64,000 bases of DNA from positions 62,001 to 126,000 of the forward strand of contig CACDII010000001.1 of assembly GCA_902552985.1 (NCBI GenBank), written 5' to 3'. This DNA comes from an uncultured Pelagibacteraceae bacterium. GTDB taxonomy: Bacteria; Pseudomonadota; Alphaproteobacteria; Pelagibacterales; Pelagibacteraceae. Position 1 is the stretch's first letter. The number at the start of each line of letters is the position of its first letter. Shown piece by piece: positions 1-9,455 of this stretch. The translations under genes were made by a program, and so were the position numbers. The notes beneath the pieces were generated by a model. It ran no database searches. It was not told the DNA's origin and saw nothing but the letters and a program-made list of their open reading frames with translations.

Positions 1-21
1 GGAATCGTTATAAAGCAAGAT

Positions 22-522
22 ATGTCAGAAAAACAAGCTAAAATTGCATATATAGGAATTGGTTCAAATTTAGGAAATAAAAAAAAAAATATTGTATTAT
101 CAAAATATTTATTAGATCAAAAGGAAATTAAAGTACTTAAGGTTTCAAATATGTTTGAATCTTTATCCTGGCCTAATCCCAAAAAACCAAAATTTATAAA
201 TATTGTAATTAAAATTAAAACTACTTTAACACCATACAATCTTATGAAAGCTTGTCTCGAAATTGAAAAAACTTTAGGTAGAAAAAGATTAAAAAGAAAT
301 CAACCTAGAACCTGCGATATTGACGTTTTAGATTACGATAGAAAAATTATTAATGAACCTCATTTAAAACTTCCACATCCTCGAATGCATACTAGAAATT
401 TTGTTCTGCTACCATTTTATGAAATCAACAAAACATGGATTCATCCAAAAAAAAAAATTAATATTAAAAAAATGTTAAGTTTTATTAAAGAATCCGATTT
501 AATATCTATTAAACTTATTTAA
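22..522 (+). CDS. folK: 2-amino-4-hydroxy-6-hydroxymethyldihydropteridine pyrophosphokinase (HPPK)
   Basis: Transfers pyrophosphate from ATP to 6-hydroxymethyl-dihydropterin in folate synthesis, in the cytoplasm. The 166-aa product is the normal length. YIGIGSNLG at residues 10-18 is the family N-terminal motif. QPRTCDIDVLDY (about 94-105) holds the two metal-binding Asp residues (D99, D101), and PHPRMHTRNFVLLP (118-131) is the C-terminal signature. The frame is open upstream to the window edge, but family alignment supports the ATG at 22. It is followed by RSH after 20 bases. Confidence 0.95.
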   Translation: MSEKQAKIAYIGIGSNLGNKKKNIVLSKYLLDQKEIKVLKVSNMFESLSWPNPKKPKFINIVIKIKTTLTPYNLMKACLEIEKTLGRKRLKRNQPRTCDIDVLDYDRKIINEPHLKLPHPRMHTRNFVLLPFYEINKTWIHPKKKINIKKMLSFIKESDLISIKLI

Positions 523-542
523 TTTAGTGATATAGTGAAAAA

Positions 543-2291
543 ATGCTTAAGCCTGAAGAATTAATAAATAAAGTAAAGTCATATAATAAGTTTTTGAACC
601 CTGAAACTTTAACAAAGGCTTATGATTTTGCTCTAAAAGCACATAAGACACAAAAAAGAGATGAGGGTGTTCCTTATATTAATCATCCTTTAGCAGTAGC
701 AAATATACTAACAGAATTAAAACTTGATAGCGCAACAATAGCCACAGGTTTACTTCATGACACAATAGAAGATACTTATGCTACATACAACACAATTAAA
801 AATGAGTTTGGTCAGGAAGTTGCAGATTTAGTTGATGGTGTAACAAAAATTTCTGAATTTGAAAATAAAGCTGTAGAAAATTCAAAAGCAGAAAACTTTA
901 GAAAATTAATTTTGGCAACTTCAAAAGACATTAGAGTTTTACTGGTAAAAATAGCTGATCGTCTTCACAATATGAGAACAATCAAATTTCTTAAAAATAA
1001 AAATAAGCAAATAAGAATAGCAAAAGAAACCATGGAAGTTTATTCACCTTTGGCAGATAGAATGGGCATGAACAGAATTAGGGATGAACTTGAAGATCTT
1101 TCTTTTCAAGTATTAAATAATGAAGCAAGGGAATTGATAAAAAATAGATTGGATGAGATAAAAGAAAATAGAACAAATAGCTTTAAAACTATTTCTTTTG
1201 AATTTAGTGATTTATTGAATAGATATAAAATTAATGCTCAAATTTTTGGAAGAGAAAAAACTCCTTTTTCAATTTGGAGAAAAGTTCAAAAAAAAAGAGT
1301 TTCACTAGAACAAATTTCAGATATTATCGGATTTCGTATAATTTTGGATAGCGTAGAGGATTGTTATAGAGCTTTAGGTATTTTTCATTCTGAATATAAT
1401 TGTATACCAGGTAAATTTAAAGATTATATATCTTCTCCTAAAATAAATAATTATCAATCTTTACATACTGCTCTAATCGGGCCTAATAAAAGACCAATTG
1501 AAATTCAAATAAGAACTATGCCAATGCATGAGTTCGCTGAAAGAGGTATAGCTTCTCATTGGAAATATAAATCATCAGAAAAATTTAATTCTTTAACTTG
1601 GAAAGAATATGATTGGTTAAAAGATTTAGTTGAAATTATCGAAAAAAATGAAAATCCAGAACATTATTACGAATATACAAAATTACAAATGTTTCAAGAA
1701 AATGTATTTTGTTTTACACCTAAAGGAATGATCATAAAATTACCTAAAGATGCAACACCAATTGATTTTGCTTACTCAGTTCATACAAAAATTGGTGACG
1801 CAGCTATAGGATGTCATATAAATGGTAGAGAAGGAGAACTACAAGATATTTTAAAAAATGGCGATATAGTTGAAATTGTAACTTCAAAAAAAGCATCACC
1901 ATCATTGCATTGGTTACCTTTGACAAAAACTGGAAAAGCTAGAGCAGGTATAAGAAGATACTGGCAACAAAAAGGTAACCCAGAAATAATAAAATCAAAA
2001 CAATATACCTCGGTATTGTGGATTTCCTTACCAGATAGACCAGGAAAATTAGGCGAAGTAACTACCTTAGTTGGAACAAATAATCTTAATATTTCTAGTG
2101 TCGAAATGACAGAAAGAGCTAAAGATCATATAGATTTTAAATTTAATCTAATTATTAAAGATTTGAAAAACTTTACAAATTTAATTAGTGAGTTAAAACA
2201 AAGAGATTTTAAATTTAAAATTATTAGACACGAAAATAAAAAAAAGAATGCTTTCACACAAAAAATCTTTAAATATTTTAAAAAAAACTAA
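543..2291 (+). CDS. RelA/SpoT family (p)ppGpp synthetase/hydrolase
   Basis: Makes and/or degrades the stringent-response alarmone (p)ppGpp. Order of domains: HD hydrolase (HD at residues 72-73, then TIEDT), synthetase region (about 230-345, with PGKFKDYI and NNYQSLHT), TGS (about 375-440, FTPKGMIIKLP) and a C-terminal ACT domain from about 490 (LPDRPGKLGEV). At 582 aa it is well short of the 700-plus residues usual for long RSH proteins, so the region between TGS and ACT is trimmed. Intact HD residues suggest hydrolase activity is kept. The 3' end overlaps pyrE by 44 bases. It is probably the only long RSH, so a relA or spoT name would be arbitrary. Confidence 0.93.
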   Translation: MLKPEELINKVKSYNKFLNPETLTKAYDFALKAHKTQKRDEGVPYINHPLAVANILTELKLDSATIATGLLHDTIEDTYATYNTIKNEFGQEVADLVDGVTKISEFENKAVENSKAENFRKLILATSKDIRVLLVKIADRLHNMRTIKFLKNKNKQIRIAKETMEVYSPLADRMGMNRIRDELEDLSFQVLNNEARELIKNRLDEIKENRTNSFKTISFEFSDLLNRYKINAQIFGREKTPFSIWRKVQKKRVSLEQISDIIGFRIILDSVEDCYRALGIFHSEYNCIPGKFKDYISSPKINNYQSLHTALIGPNKRPIEIQIRTMPMHEFAERGIASHWKYKSSEKFNSLTWKEYDWLKDLVEIIEKNENPEHYYEYTKLQMFQENVFCFTPKGMIIKLPKDATPIDFAYSVHTKIGDAAIGCHINGREGELQDILKNGDIVEIVTSKKASPSLHWLPLTKTGKARAGIRRYWQQKGNPEIIKSKQYTSVLWISLPDRPGKLGEVTTLVGTNNLNISSVEMTERAKDHIDFKFNLIIKDLKNFTNLISELKQRDFKFKIIRHENKKKNAFTQKIFKYFKKN

Positions 2292-2835
2292 AGCATTATT
2301 AGATGGGCATTTTGTCTTATCATCTGGTCTTCATTCATCAAAATATGTACAATGTGCAAAATTATTAAGTTACCCTCATATTGCTAAAAATATTTGCTTA
2401 TCGTTGAGTAAAAAAATAAAAAAAAATCATAAAAAAATTGATATAATTTTATCACCAGCAATGGGGGGAATTATTATTGGTTACGAAATAGGAAGATTGT
2501 TAAAAAAAGAAACAATTTTTTGTGAAAGAATAAATGGTATTTTTAAACTCAGAAGAGGATTTACCATTAGAAAAAAATCAAGAGTTCTGATAGTTGAAGA
2601 TGTTATAACAACAGGAAAATCAAGTTTAGAATGTGTTAATTTAATTAATAAGTCTAAAGCTAAGTTAGTTGGATTTGCTTGCATAATAGATAGATCAAGT
2701 AAAAAAAGTCTAAAAATAAAAAAAAAAATAACATCACATATGAAAATTAAAATTGAAACTTATAAAAAAAATAATTTACCGATAAAGTTAAAGAATATTC
2801 CAATAACAAAACCTGGAAGCAGACACTTAAAATGA
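2248..2835 (+). CDS. pyrE: Orotate phosphoribosyltransferase
   Basis: Joins orotate to PRPP to give OMP in pyrimidine synthesis. The PRPP-binding loop VLIVEDVITTGKS lies at about residues 112-124, and the N-terminal GHFVLSSGLHSSKYVQ stretch matches bacterial PyrE. The family needs nearly all the residues from the ATG at 2248, so the 44-base overlap with the RSH gene appears real. Its stop overlaps the pdxJ start by 4 bases (ATGA), which suggests translational coupling. Length 195 aa. Confidence 0.93.
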   Translation: MLSHKKSLNILKKTKALLDGHFVLSSGLHSSKYVQCAKLLSYPHIAKNICLSLSKKIKKNHKKIDIILSPAMGGIIIGYEIGRLLKKETIFCERINGIFKLRRGFTIRKKSRVLIVEDVITTGKSSLECVNLINKSKAKLVGFACIIDRSSKKSLKIKKKITSHMKIKIETYKKNNLPIKLKNIPITKPGSRHLK

Positions 2836-3551
2836 AAAGATTAGGTGTAAATATTGATCACGTTGCAACATTAAGAAACGCAAGAAAAAGTTTTCATCCT
2901 GATCCATTACTAGCAGCAAAAAGAGTAATACAGCTAGGAGCTAATTCTGTAACTATTCATTTACGAGAGGATAGGAGACACATAAATGATAAAGATTTAC
3001 AAAAAATTGCAAAAGATAAAAAAATTCCACTTAATCTAGAAATTGCTGCGAATATCAAAATGTTAAAAATTGCGCTTAAAAATAAACCAAATTTTGTTTG
3101 TCTAGTTCCAGAAAAAAGAGAAGAAGTTACTACAGAAGGAGGCTTAAATTTAAAAAAAAATAAAATAAAAATAAAACAAATTATTTCTAAGTTAAAAAAA
3201 AATAAAATAAGAACCAGTTTATTTATAAACCCAAATCTTCAAGATGTTAGATTATCAAAAGAACTTAATACTGATTGTATTGAATTACATACCGGGAAGT
3301 TATCTGAATTAATTAAATTTAATAAAAAATTTACTAAAGAACTTAATAAAATAAAAAAAAGTTCAAAACTTGGTTACCAGTTAGGAATTGAAATACATGC
3401 TGGTCATGGAATGGATTATAAAACAACTAAAATTTTAAGTAAAATAAATTATATTAAAGAATTTAATATAGGACACTTCATAATTGGTGAGTCAGTTTTT
3501 AATGGTTTAAATAAAGTTATAAAAAAAATAAAAAAATTATCAAATAATTAA
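2832..3551 (+). CDS. pdxJ: Pyridoxine 5'-phosphate synthase
   Basis: Condenses 1-deoxyxylulose 5-phosphate with 3-amino-2-oxopropyl phosphate to make pyridoxine 5'-phosphate, the last ring-forming step of vitamin B6 synthesis. GVNIDHVATLRNARK at the N-terminus and the IEIHAGHGMDY and FNIGHFIIGESV motifs near the C-terminus identify the TIM-barrel PdxJ family. The length (239 aa) is normal. It starts inside the pyrE stop and is followed by acpS after 3 bases, the common proteobacterial pdxJ-acpS pairing. Confidence 0.96.
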   Translation: MKRLGVNIDHVATLRNARKSFHPDPLLAAKRVIQLGANSVTIHLREDRRHINDKDLQKIAKDKKIPLNLEIAANIKMLKIALKNKPNFVCLVPEKREEVTTEGGLNLKKNKIKIKQIISKLKKNKIRTSLFINPNLQDVRLSKELNTDCIELHTGKLSELIKFNKKFTKELNKIKKSSKLGYQLGIEIHAGHGMDYKTTKILSKINYIKEFNIGHFIIGESVFNGLNKVIKKIKKLSNN

Positions 3552-3554
3552 TCT

Positions 3555-3938
3555 ATGAAAGTTGTAGGAGTAGGGGTTGATATTGTTAATAATGATAGAA
3601 TCAAAAAGTCAATAAAAAATAAATTATTTCTCAAAAGAATATATACCAATCAAGAAATTTTTTTATCTAAAAAAATAAAAAACAAAACTCTTTTTTTTGC
3701 AAAAAGATTCGCAGCTAAGGAAGCATTTTCTAAATCTTTAGGAACAGGTTTTAGAAAAAACCTAAATTTTAATGATATTTCTGTTAAAAACGATAAGCTA
3801 GGAAAACCCTCATTTTTAATATCAAAAAAAATAAAAAAACTAATTAAAAAAAAATTTAAGACTAATTCTTTTAATTTCTTTCTGTCAATTTCTGATGAAA
3901 GAAATTATTCTATAGCATTTGTAGTTTTTCAAAAATAA
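3555..3938 (+). CDS. acpS: Holo-[acyl-carrier-protein] synthase
   Basis: Transfers the 4'-phosphopantetheine arm from CoA to a serine of acyl carrier protein. GVGVDIVNNDRI at residues 5-16 and FAKRFAAKEAFSKSLGTG at about 48-65 are the two AcpS signatures with the Mg-binding Asp and Glu. The length (127 aa) is normal. It sits in a tight pdxJ-acpS-lepB-rnc-recO run. Confidence 0.95.
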   Translation: MKVVGVGVDIVNNDRIKKSIKNKLFLKRIYTNQEIFLSKKIKNKTLFFAKRFAAKEAFSKSLGTGFRKNLNFNDISVKNDKLGKPSFLISKKIKKLIKKKFKTNSFNFFLSISDERNYSIAFVVFQK

Positions 3939-3943
3939 TAAAT

Positions 3944-4675
3944 ATGAGTAAAAATTTTTTTATAGATAACCTTAAGACATTATTTTATGCATTGGTTATT
4001 GCAATAATAATAAGATCTATAATTATTCAACCATTTTATATACCTTCGTCATCAATGGAACCAAATTTGCTTGTTGGTGATCGTTTATTTGTTACAAAAT
4101 ATTCTTACGGTTATAGCAAACACTCTTTTCCTTTCAGTCCACCAATTTTTAAAGGAAGAATCTTATCAAAAAAACCAAGTAGAGGAGATGTTGTAGTTTT
4201 TAAAACACCCTCTGACAATAGAACTGATTATATAAAAAGATTGATAGGACTTCCTGGTGATTTAATTCAATTTATTGATGGAGACTTGTTTATAAATAGA
4301 AACCAAGTTTTGAAAACGCGAATTGCTACTAATGATAAAATTTATTGTGGAAATAAAATATTGCCTGTTAATACCTTTGAAGAAAAATTACCTAATTCAG
4401 TTAAATATGTGTCAGTTTACAATAGTGAATATAGTTTTCAAAATACTGATAAATTTATTGTTCCACCGAAACATTATTTTTTTTTAGGAGATAATAGAGA
4501 TTGTTCAAAAGATAGTAGATTTTTATCCAGCGTTGGTTACGTTCACGAAAACAATCTTGTTGGAAAAGCAAGATTTATATTTTTTTCATCCGATTATAAA
4601 AAAGGAAGTATATTTAAATTTTGGAAATGGAATGAAATAATACGCTTTAATCGTTTTTTTAAAAAAATAAAATAA
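3944..4675 (+). CDS. lepB: Signal peptidase I
   Basis: Membrane serine protease that cleaves Sec and Tat signal peptides on the periplasmic side. One N-terminal membrane helix (about 9-27) precedes the catalytic site: Ser37 in PSSSMEP and Lys98 in YIKRLIGLPGD. The late GDNRDCSKDSR box is typical. The length (243 aa) fits an alphaproteobacterial LepB. The stop overlaps the rnc start by one base. Confidence 0.95.
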   Translation: MSKNFFIDNLKTLFYALVIAIIIRSIIIQPFYIPSSSMEPNLLVGDRLFVTKYSYGYSKHSFPFSPPIFKGRILSKKPSRGDVVVFKTPSDNRTDYIKRLIGLPGDLIQFIDGDLFINRNQVLKTRIATNDKIYCGNKILPVNTFEEKLPNSVKYVSVYNSEYSFQNTDKFIVPPKHYFFLGDNRDCSKDSRFLSSVGYVHENNLVGKARFIFFSSDYKKGSIFKFWKWNEIIRFNRFFKKIK

Positions 4676-5340
4676 TGCACAATCATTTAAACAAACTTGA
4701 AAAAAAAATAAGTATAAAATTTAAAAATATAAAATTATTAGCTAGATGTTTAACCCATAAAAGTCGCAATCCAATTGATAATTATGAAAAACTTGAATTT
4801 TTGGGTGATCGTATATTAGGTTTAACCATATCTAACAAACTTTTAGAAATGTATCCTAAAGATAAAGTTGGTTCTTTAGATAAAAAATTAGCTTCATTAG
4901 TGAATAAAGAAAAATGTCTTAATATTGGGAAATTTTTAGGTTTAGAAGAATTTATACTAGTGGGGAGTTCAAAAAAAAATAAAATAAAAATTGAAAACAA
5001 AATAGTTTCAGACTGTTGCGAATCTTTAATTGGTGCAATTTATCTCGATCAAAATTTAAATATAGCTGAAAAGTTCATCTTAAGAATTTGGAAACCACAT
5101 TTAGAAAACACGTCCATTACCGTAATAGATTCAAAAACAAGGCTTCAAGAGTATTCACTTAAAAAATTTAAATGTTTACCTATATATAAATTAATAGAAA
5201 ATTCGGGACCTAGACATAAGCCAACTTTTAAAGTCGCAGTTAAACTTAAAAATTCAAAATTTATTTCGGCTGATGGAACATCAAAAAAAGATGCACAACA
5301 AAAAGCAGCAAAGTTATTATTAGAAAATATAGGTAAATAA
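4675..5340 (+). CDS. rnc: Ribonuclease III
   Basis: Cleaves double-stranded RNA in rRNA maturation and mRNA decay. The signature NYEKLEFLGDRIL is at residues 36-48, with the metal-binding acidic residues. A C-terminal double-stranded RNA-binding domain spans about 150-221 (KKDAQQKAAKLLL near the end). The length (221 aa) is normal. It overlaps lepB and recO by one base on each side, suggesting coupled translation. Confidence 0.95.
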   Translation: MHNHLNKLEKKISIKFKNIKLLARCLTHKSRNPIDNYEKLEFLGDRILGLTISNKLLEMYPKDKVGSLDKKLASLVNKEKCLNIGKFLGLEEFILVGSSKKNKIKIENKIVSDCCESLIGAIYLDQNLNIAEKFILRIWKPHLENTSITVIDSKTRLQEYSLKKFKCLPIYKLIENSGPRHKPTFKVAVKLKNSKFISADGTSKKDAQQKAAKLLLENIGK

Positions 5341-6026
5341 TGTATTGGGATGATTTAGGGTTTTTATTATCAAAAAACAGATATAACGAAAATTCTGTCA
5401 TAGCTGAAATTTTCACCGAAAATAATGGCAAGTGCAGCGGCATTATATTTGGAGCAACTTCAAAAAAAATTAAAAGTTATTTACAAATTGGTAATAAATT
5501 TCATGTTAATTATAATTATAAAAATGATAATAAACTAGGTTATTTTAAAATTGAAATTTTAAAAGCATTTACTCCTTTATATTTTGATAATAAAAATAAA
5601 TTATTATGTATTTCCTCAGCATTAAATCTAATAAAATTATTAACAGTAGAGTCACAAGAAAATTATAAAATATTTAATTTAATTGATGAATTTTTTTTAA
5701 TTTTAAAAAATAAAAACTGGGTAAAAGAATATATATTATGGGAACTTAAGTTTTTAAAACTTATTGGTTATGATCTTGAAATAGAAAATTTGGTAAGTCA
5801 TGAAATCAAAAATAATAAAAATCAATATTATGTAAAATCTGAAAAAGAAAAAAAGCTAGTACCTAATTTTTTAGTTGATAAGGATAGTGATAAATTTAAT
5901 AAAGATGATTTATTGAAAGGTTTAAAACTTGTTAGTGATTACATGGAAAAAAGTATATTAAAACCAAATAATATTAATTATCCAATAGCTAGATCAGATT
6001 TTTTTAATAATTTAAAAAATCTTTAA
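5340..6026 (+). CDS. recO: DNA repair protein RecO
   Basis: Helps RecR load RecA onto SSB-coated DNA in gap repair. The OB-fold N-terminus (WDDLGFLLSKNRYNENSVIAE) and position after rnc match RecO. At 228 aa it is close to the family length. No zinc-finger cysteines are visible, as in many Gram-negative RecO proteins. Its last 23 bases overlap hemB tail to tail, leaving no room for a terminator. Confidence 0.88.
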   Translation: MYWDDLGFLLSKNRYNENSVIAEIFTENNGKCSGIIFGATSKKIKSYLQIGNKFHVNYNYKNDNKLGYFKIEILKAFTPLYFDNKNKLLCISSALNLIKLLTVESQENYKIFNLIDEFFLILKNKNWVKEYILWELKFLKLIGYDLEIENLVSHEIKNNKNQYYVKSEKEKKLVPNFLVDKDSDKFNKDDLLKGLKLVSDYMEKSILKPNNINYPIARSDFFNNLKNL

Positions 6027-7026
6027 TTCTATCAGCATAATATGACACTATTGCAGTCGCACCAGCTCTTTTAAATGAAATTAAGTTTTCTAATACAGCG
6101 TTTTTGTTAATAATTTTCTTTTTTATAGCGTTTTCCATCAAACTATATTCTCCAGATACTTGATAAGCAAAAACTGGAATTTTAAAATTGTTTCTTACTG
6201 ATCTAATAATATCTAAATATGGTAAGCCCGGTTTAACCATAACTATATCAGCCCCTTCTTTAATATCTAAGGCCACTTCTCTTAAGGCTTCATTATTATT
6301 TCTAAAATCCATTTGATAATTCTTTTTGTCACTTTTAAGTAAATTATTTGATCCGACAGCGTTTCTAAATGGGCTATAAAAATTTGAAGCATATTTAACT
6401 GCATAGGAAAGTATTTGAATTAATTCATGTCCATTTTTATCTAAAACTTTTCTTATTTTGCCAATTCTCCCATCCATCATATCGGATGGAGCAATTACAT
6501 CACAACCCATCTGTGCTTGTAGTAAGGCTTGTTTAATCAAAATTTCATTCGTTCCATCGTTATCTACGTAACCAGATTTAATTATACCATCGTGACCATG
6601 AGAAGTATAAGGGTCTAATGCAACATCGCACATTATTCCAATTTCATTTTTATATTTTTTTTTAATGTATCTAATAGCTTTACATACTAGATTGTTTTCA
6701 TTTAAAGCCTCAGATCCGAATTTATCTTTTAATTTAGAATTAGTATAAGGGAATAAAGCGACCATTGGTATTTTTAGAGATATTGCTTTATCAATTATTC
6801 TGTTTAATTTATTGATACTATATCTATATACGCCAGGCATCGCTTTTATTGTTTGAATTTTGTTTTTTCCATCAATTAAAAAAATTGGCAATATGAAATC
6901 ATTAGATGATAGACTTGATTCTTCTATTAATCTTCTTGTCCAATCAAATTTTCTATTTCTCCTAAGCCTTAAATTTGGGTATTTTCCAGTGATAATCATT
7001 CTCAACAAATTTTTTATATGCGACAA
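6004..7026 (-). CDS. hemB: Delta-aminolevulinic acid dehydratase (porphobilinogen synthase)
   Basis: Condenses two 5-aminolevulinate molecules to porphobilinogen in heme synthesis. The Schiff-base lysine lies in VMVKPGLPYLD. The metal-site segment reads CDVALDPYTSHGHDG, with Asp and Ala where zinc-dependent enzymes carry the cysteine triad. By family knowledge this is the zinc-independent, magnesium-stimulated type. The length (340 aa) is normal. The gene is transcribed against recO and is divergent from the oxygenase gene across 45 bases containing a palindromic ATTATAAT that could serve as -10 for both. Confidence 0.95.
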   Translation of the reverse strand: MSHIKNLLRMIITGKYPNLRLRRNRKFDWTRRLIEESSLSSNDFILPIFLIDGKNKIQTIKAMPGVYRYSINKLNRIIDKAISLKIPMVALFPYTNSKLKDKFGSEALNENNLVCKAIRYIKKKYKNEIGIMCDVALDPYTSHGHDGIIKSGYVDNDGTNEILIKQALLQAQMGCDVIAPSDMMDGRIGKIRKVLDKNGHELIQILSYAVKYASNFYSPFRNAVGSNNLLKSDKKNYQMDFRNNNEALREVALDIKEGADIVMVKPGLPYLDIIRSVRNNFKIPVFAYQVSGEYSLMENAIKKKIINKNAVLENLISFKRAGATAIVSYYADRIKDFLNY

Positions 7027-7071
7027 AAGTTATATGTATTATAATTATAAATAAAGTATTTATTTAAACGC

Positions 7072-7695
7072 ATGAACAACCTAGCATCAGTAAAAAAAAC
7101 AGAAAAACCTGAAATGTTCGGTGATTTTCAAAAACAAGAAATTAAATTTGACATTATTAAGCTTAGAGAAGCTTGTAATGAAGTTTTAAAAATTAAGGGC
7201 TTTGATACTAGCTTAGGAATACCTCATTTTGCAGCTGTACCATTAAATCAAATACCGGGTGACCCTGATTCAATTAAAGGAAATAAAGCACGAGGAGTTT
7301 ATTGGACAAAACCCGACTCTTCAGGGATAGAAGTGTCAAGAGATGTTTCAATTAATGAAAGCAAATACACTGAATTTGTCAAAGATTTTGAACATACATA
7401 CTTTAAAGAAATTTATGATAAGTTATCAAAGATATATAAATTAGGTAGAGTTCGGTTGCTTTTAAAAGAACCAAGATCAACATTAAGTTGGCATAGAGAT
7501 CCTGAACCAAGACTTCATATTCCAATATATACTAATCCTGGAGCTATTATGGTTATTGATAAAGTTGCTCATCATATGCCCGCCGATGGATCTGTGTGGG
7601 TTACTAATAACTTAAAATATCACAATGCATTTAATGGTGGAGAAGAAAATAGAGTCCATTTAGTTGCATGTGTTTTGGACTATAAATTTAATTAG
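7072..7695 (+). CDS. Aspartyl/asparaginyl beta-hydroxylase-like 2OG-Fe(II) oxygenase
   Basis: A 207-aa soluble protein with the Asp/Asn hydroxylase cupin pattern. WHRDPEPRLHIPI (about 142-154) supplies one iron-binding His and Asp. YHNAFNGGEENRVHLV (about 183-198) supplies the second His and the Arg that would hold 2-oxoglutarate. No signal peptide or membrane segment is seen. The substrate is unknown; relatives hydroxylate Asp or Asn in proteins or small molecules. It is a single-gene unit between divergent hemB and rpiB. Confidence 0.75.
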   Translation: MNNLASVKKTEKPEMFGDFQKQEIKFDIIKLREACNEVLKIKGFDTSLGIPHFAAVPLNQIPGDPDSIKGNKARGVYWTKPDSSGIEVSRDVSINESKYTEFVKDFEHTYFKEIYDKLSKIYKLGRVRLLLKEPRSTLSWHRDPEPRLHIPIYTNPGAIMVIDKVAHHMPADGSVWVTNNLKYHNAFNGGEENRVHLVACVLDYKFN

Positions 7696-7719
7696 TTTTA
7701 GTTTATAAATTTACTTAAC

Positions 7720-8142
7720 TTGAAAAAGATTTTTATTGCATCAGATCACGCAGGCTATAATTTAAAAAGTAGCGTAGTTAGTAAATTTTCAAAATTACAA
7801 AAAATTATTGATTTGGGCCCAAATTCAAATAATTCAGTTGATTACCCAGATTATGCAAAAAAATTATCAAAAAGAGTAGCTTCAAATAAAGGAAGTTTTG
7901 GTATTCTTATATGTGGATCAGGGATGGGAATGGCAATCTCAGCAAATAAAACAAAAAATATAAGAGCGGCTTTATGTTACAGCATAAAAAACACTAAATT
8001 ATCACGATTGCATAATAACGCAAATATCATTACATTGGGTGAAAGATTGATTAATAAAAGTAAAGCAATTAATTTAATAAAAATCTTTTTGAGAACAAAA
8101 TTTGAAGGTGGTAGACACTTAAGAAGAGTTAGAAAAATTTAA
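7720..8142 (+). CDS. rpiB: Ribose-5-phosphate isomerase B
   Basis: Interconverts ribose 5-phosphate and ribulose 5-phosphate in the pentose phosphate pathway. [10 protein letters not shown] near the N-terminus and [14 protein letters not shown] (about 66-79) are RpiB signatures. The start is a TTG at 7720, chosen because it gives the conserved [13 protein letters not shown]-terminus; no ATG is available there. The length (140 aa) is normal. glyA follows after 2 bases. Confidence 0.93.
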   Translation: MKKIFIASDHAGYNLKSSVVSKFSKLQKIIDLGPNSNNSVDYPDYAKKLSKRVASNKGSFGILICGSGMGMAISANKTKNIRAALCYSIKNTKLSRLHNNANIITLGERLINKSKAINLIKIFLRTKFEGGRHLRRVRKI

Positions 8143-8144
8143 TT

Positions 8145-9455
8145 ATGTCTAGTGAAGGTCAATATATAAACGATCAATACAAAGGTTTTTTTGAAGACAG
8201 TCTGTCTAAAGCTGATCCTGAATTATATAAGGCTATTAGCGATGAATTAAAAAGACAACAAGAACATATTGAACTTATAGCTTCAGAAAATATTGTTTCT
8301 CAAGCTGTCTTGGAGGCTCAAGGTTCAGTTTTAACAAATAAATATGCAGAAGGTTATCCAGGTAAAAGATATTATAATGGATGTGAACATGTAGATGTTG
8401 CAGAAACTTTAGCAATAGAAAGATTAAAAAAATTATTTGATTGTAAATTTGCTAATGCTCAACCACATTCTGGGGCACAAGCTAATGGTGCAGTATTCTT
8501 AGCATTATTGAAACCCGGTGATACTTTCATGGGAATGAGTTTAAATTCTGGTGGTCACATAACTCATGGATTAAAAATTTCAATGTCAGGTAAGTGGTTT
8601 AACGCAATTAGTTATGATGTGGATAAAGATTCAGAACTTATTGACTATGATAACGTTGAAAAAATTGCTTTAGAACACAAACCCAAACTCATAATTGCTG
8701 GTGGGAGTGCTTATTCAAGAGTTATAGATTTTAAAAGATTTAGAGAAATAGCAGATAAAGTTGGAGCCTACTTGATGGTTGATATGGCTCACTTCTCAGG
8801 TTTAGTAGCCGGTAAGGGTTATCCTAATCCTTGCGATCATGCTCATGTTGTTACGTCAACAACTCATAAAGTTTTTAGAAGTGCAAGAGGTGGAATTATT
8901 TTAACAAACCATGAAGATCTTGCAAAAAAATTTAATACTGCAGTTTTTCCTGGATATCAAGGTGGCCCATTAATGCATATCATTGCTGCTAAAGCTGCCG
9001 GGTTTTTAGAAGCGTTAAAACCAGAATTTAAAGTTTATATAAAATCTGTGCTTGCTAACGCAAAAATTTTATCAGAGACACTTAAAAATAATGGTTTTAA
9101 AATTTATTCTGGAGGAACAGACTCTCACTTAATGTTAGTTGATTTAAGACCTTTTAAAGTTAAAGGTAATTTAGCAGCCGAAAGTCTTTCAAGAGCAAAC
9201 ATTACCTGCAATAAAAATGGAATTCCATTTGATAACGAAAGCCCAATGATCACATCTGGAATAAGATTAGGAACGCAAGCAGCAACAACTAGAGGATTTG
9301 GCTTAAAAGAATTTGAAAAAGTAGGTGAATTAATTACTAAAACAGTTAAAGGATTATCATCTAATCCAGAAGATAATAGTAAAATTGAAAATGAAGTGAG
9401 AAAAGAAGTCGTTGAACTTTGCTCAAAATTTCCAATATATAAAAATTTAAGATAA
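8145..9455 (+). CDS. glyA: Serine hydroxymethyltransferase
   Basis: PLP enzyme that interconverts serine and glycine while charging tetrahydrofolate with a one-carbon unit. [19 protein letters not shown] and [15 protein letters not shown] are intact, and the PLP lysine sits in [13 protein letters not shown]. In most bacteria that motif reads TTHKTLRGPRGG, so this is a lineage variant. The length (436 aa) is normal. It overlaps nrdR by one base. No riboswitch is visible, since only 2 bases separate it from rpiB. Confidence 0.96.
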   Translation: MSSEGQYINDQYKGFFEDSLSKADPELYKAISDELKRQQEHIELIASENIVSQAVLEAQGSVLTNKYAEGYPGKRYYNGCEHVDVAETLAIERLKKLFDCKFANAQPHSGAQANGAVFLALLKPGDTFMGMSLNSGGHITHGLKISMSGKWFNAISYDVDKDSELIDYDNVEKIALEHKPKLIIAGGSAYSRVIDFKRFREIADKVGAYLMVDMAHFSGLVAGKGYPNPCDHAHVVTSTTHKVFRSARGGIILTNHEDLAKKFNTAVFPGYQGGPLMHIIAAKAAGFLEALKPEFKVYIKSVLANAKILSETLKNNGFKIYSGGTDSHLMLVDLRPFKVKGNLAAESLSRANITCNKNGIPFDNESPMITSGIRLGTQAATTRGFGLKEFEKVGELITKTVKGLSSNPEDNSKIENEVRKEVVELCSKFPIYKNLR

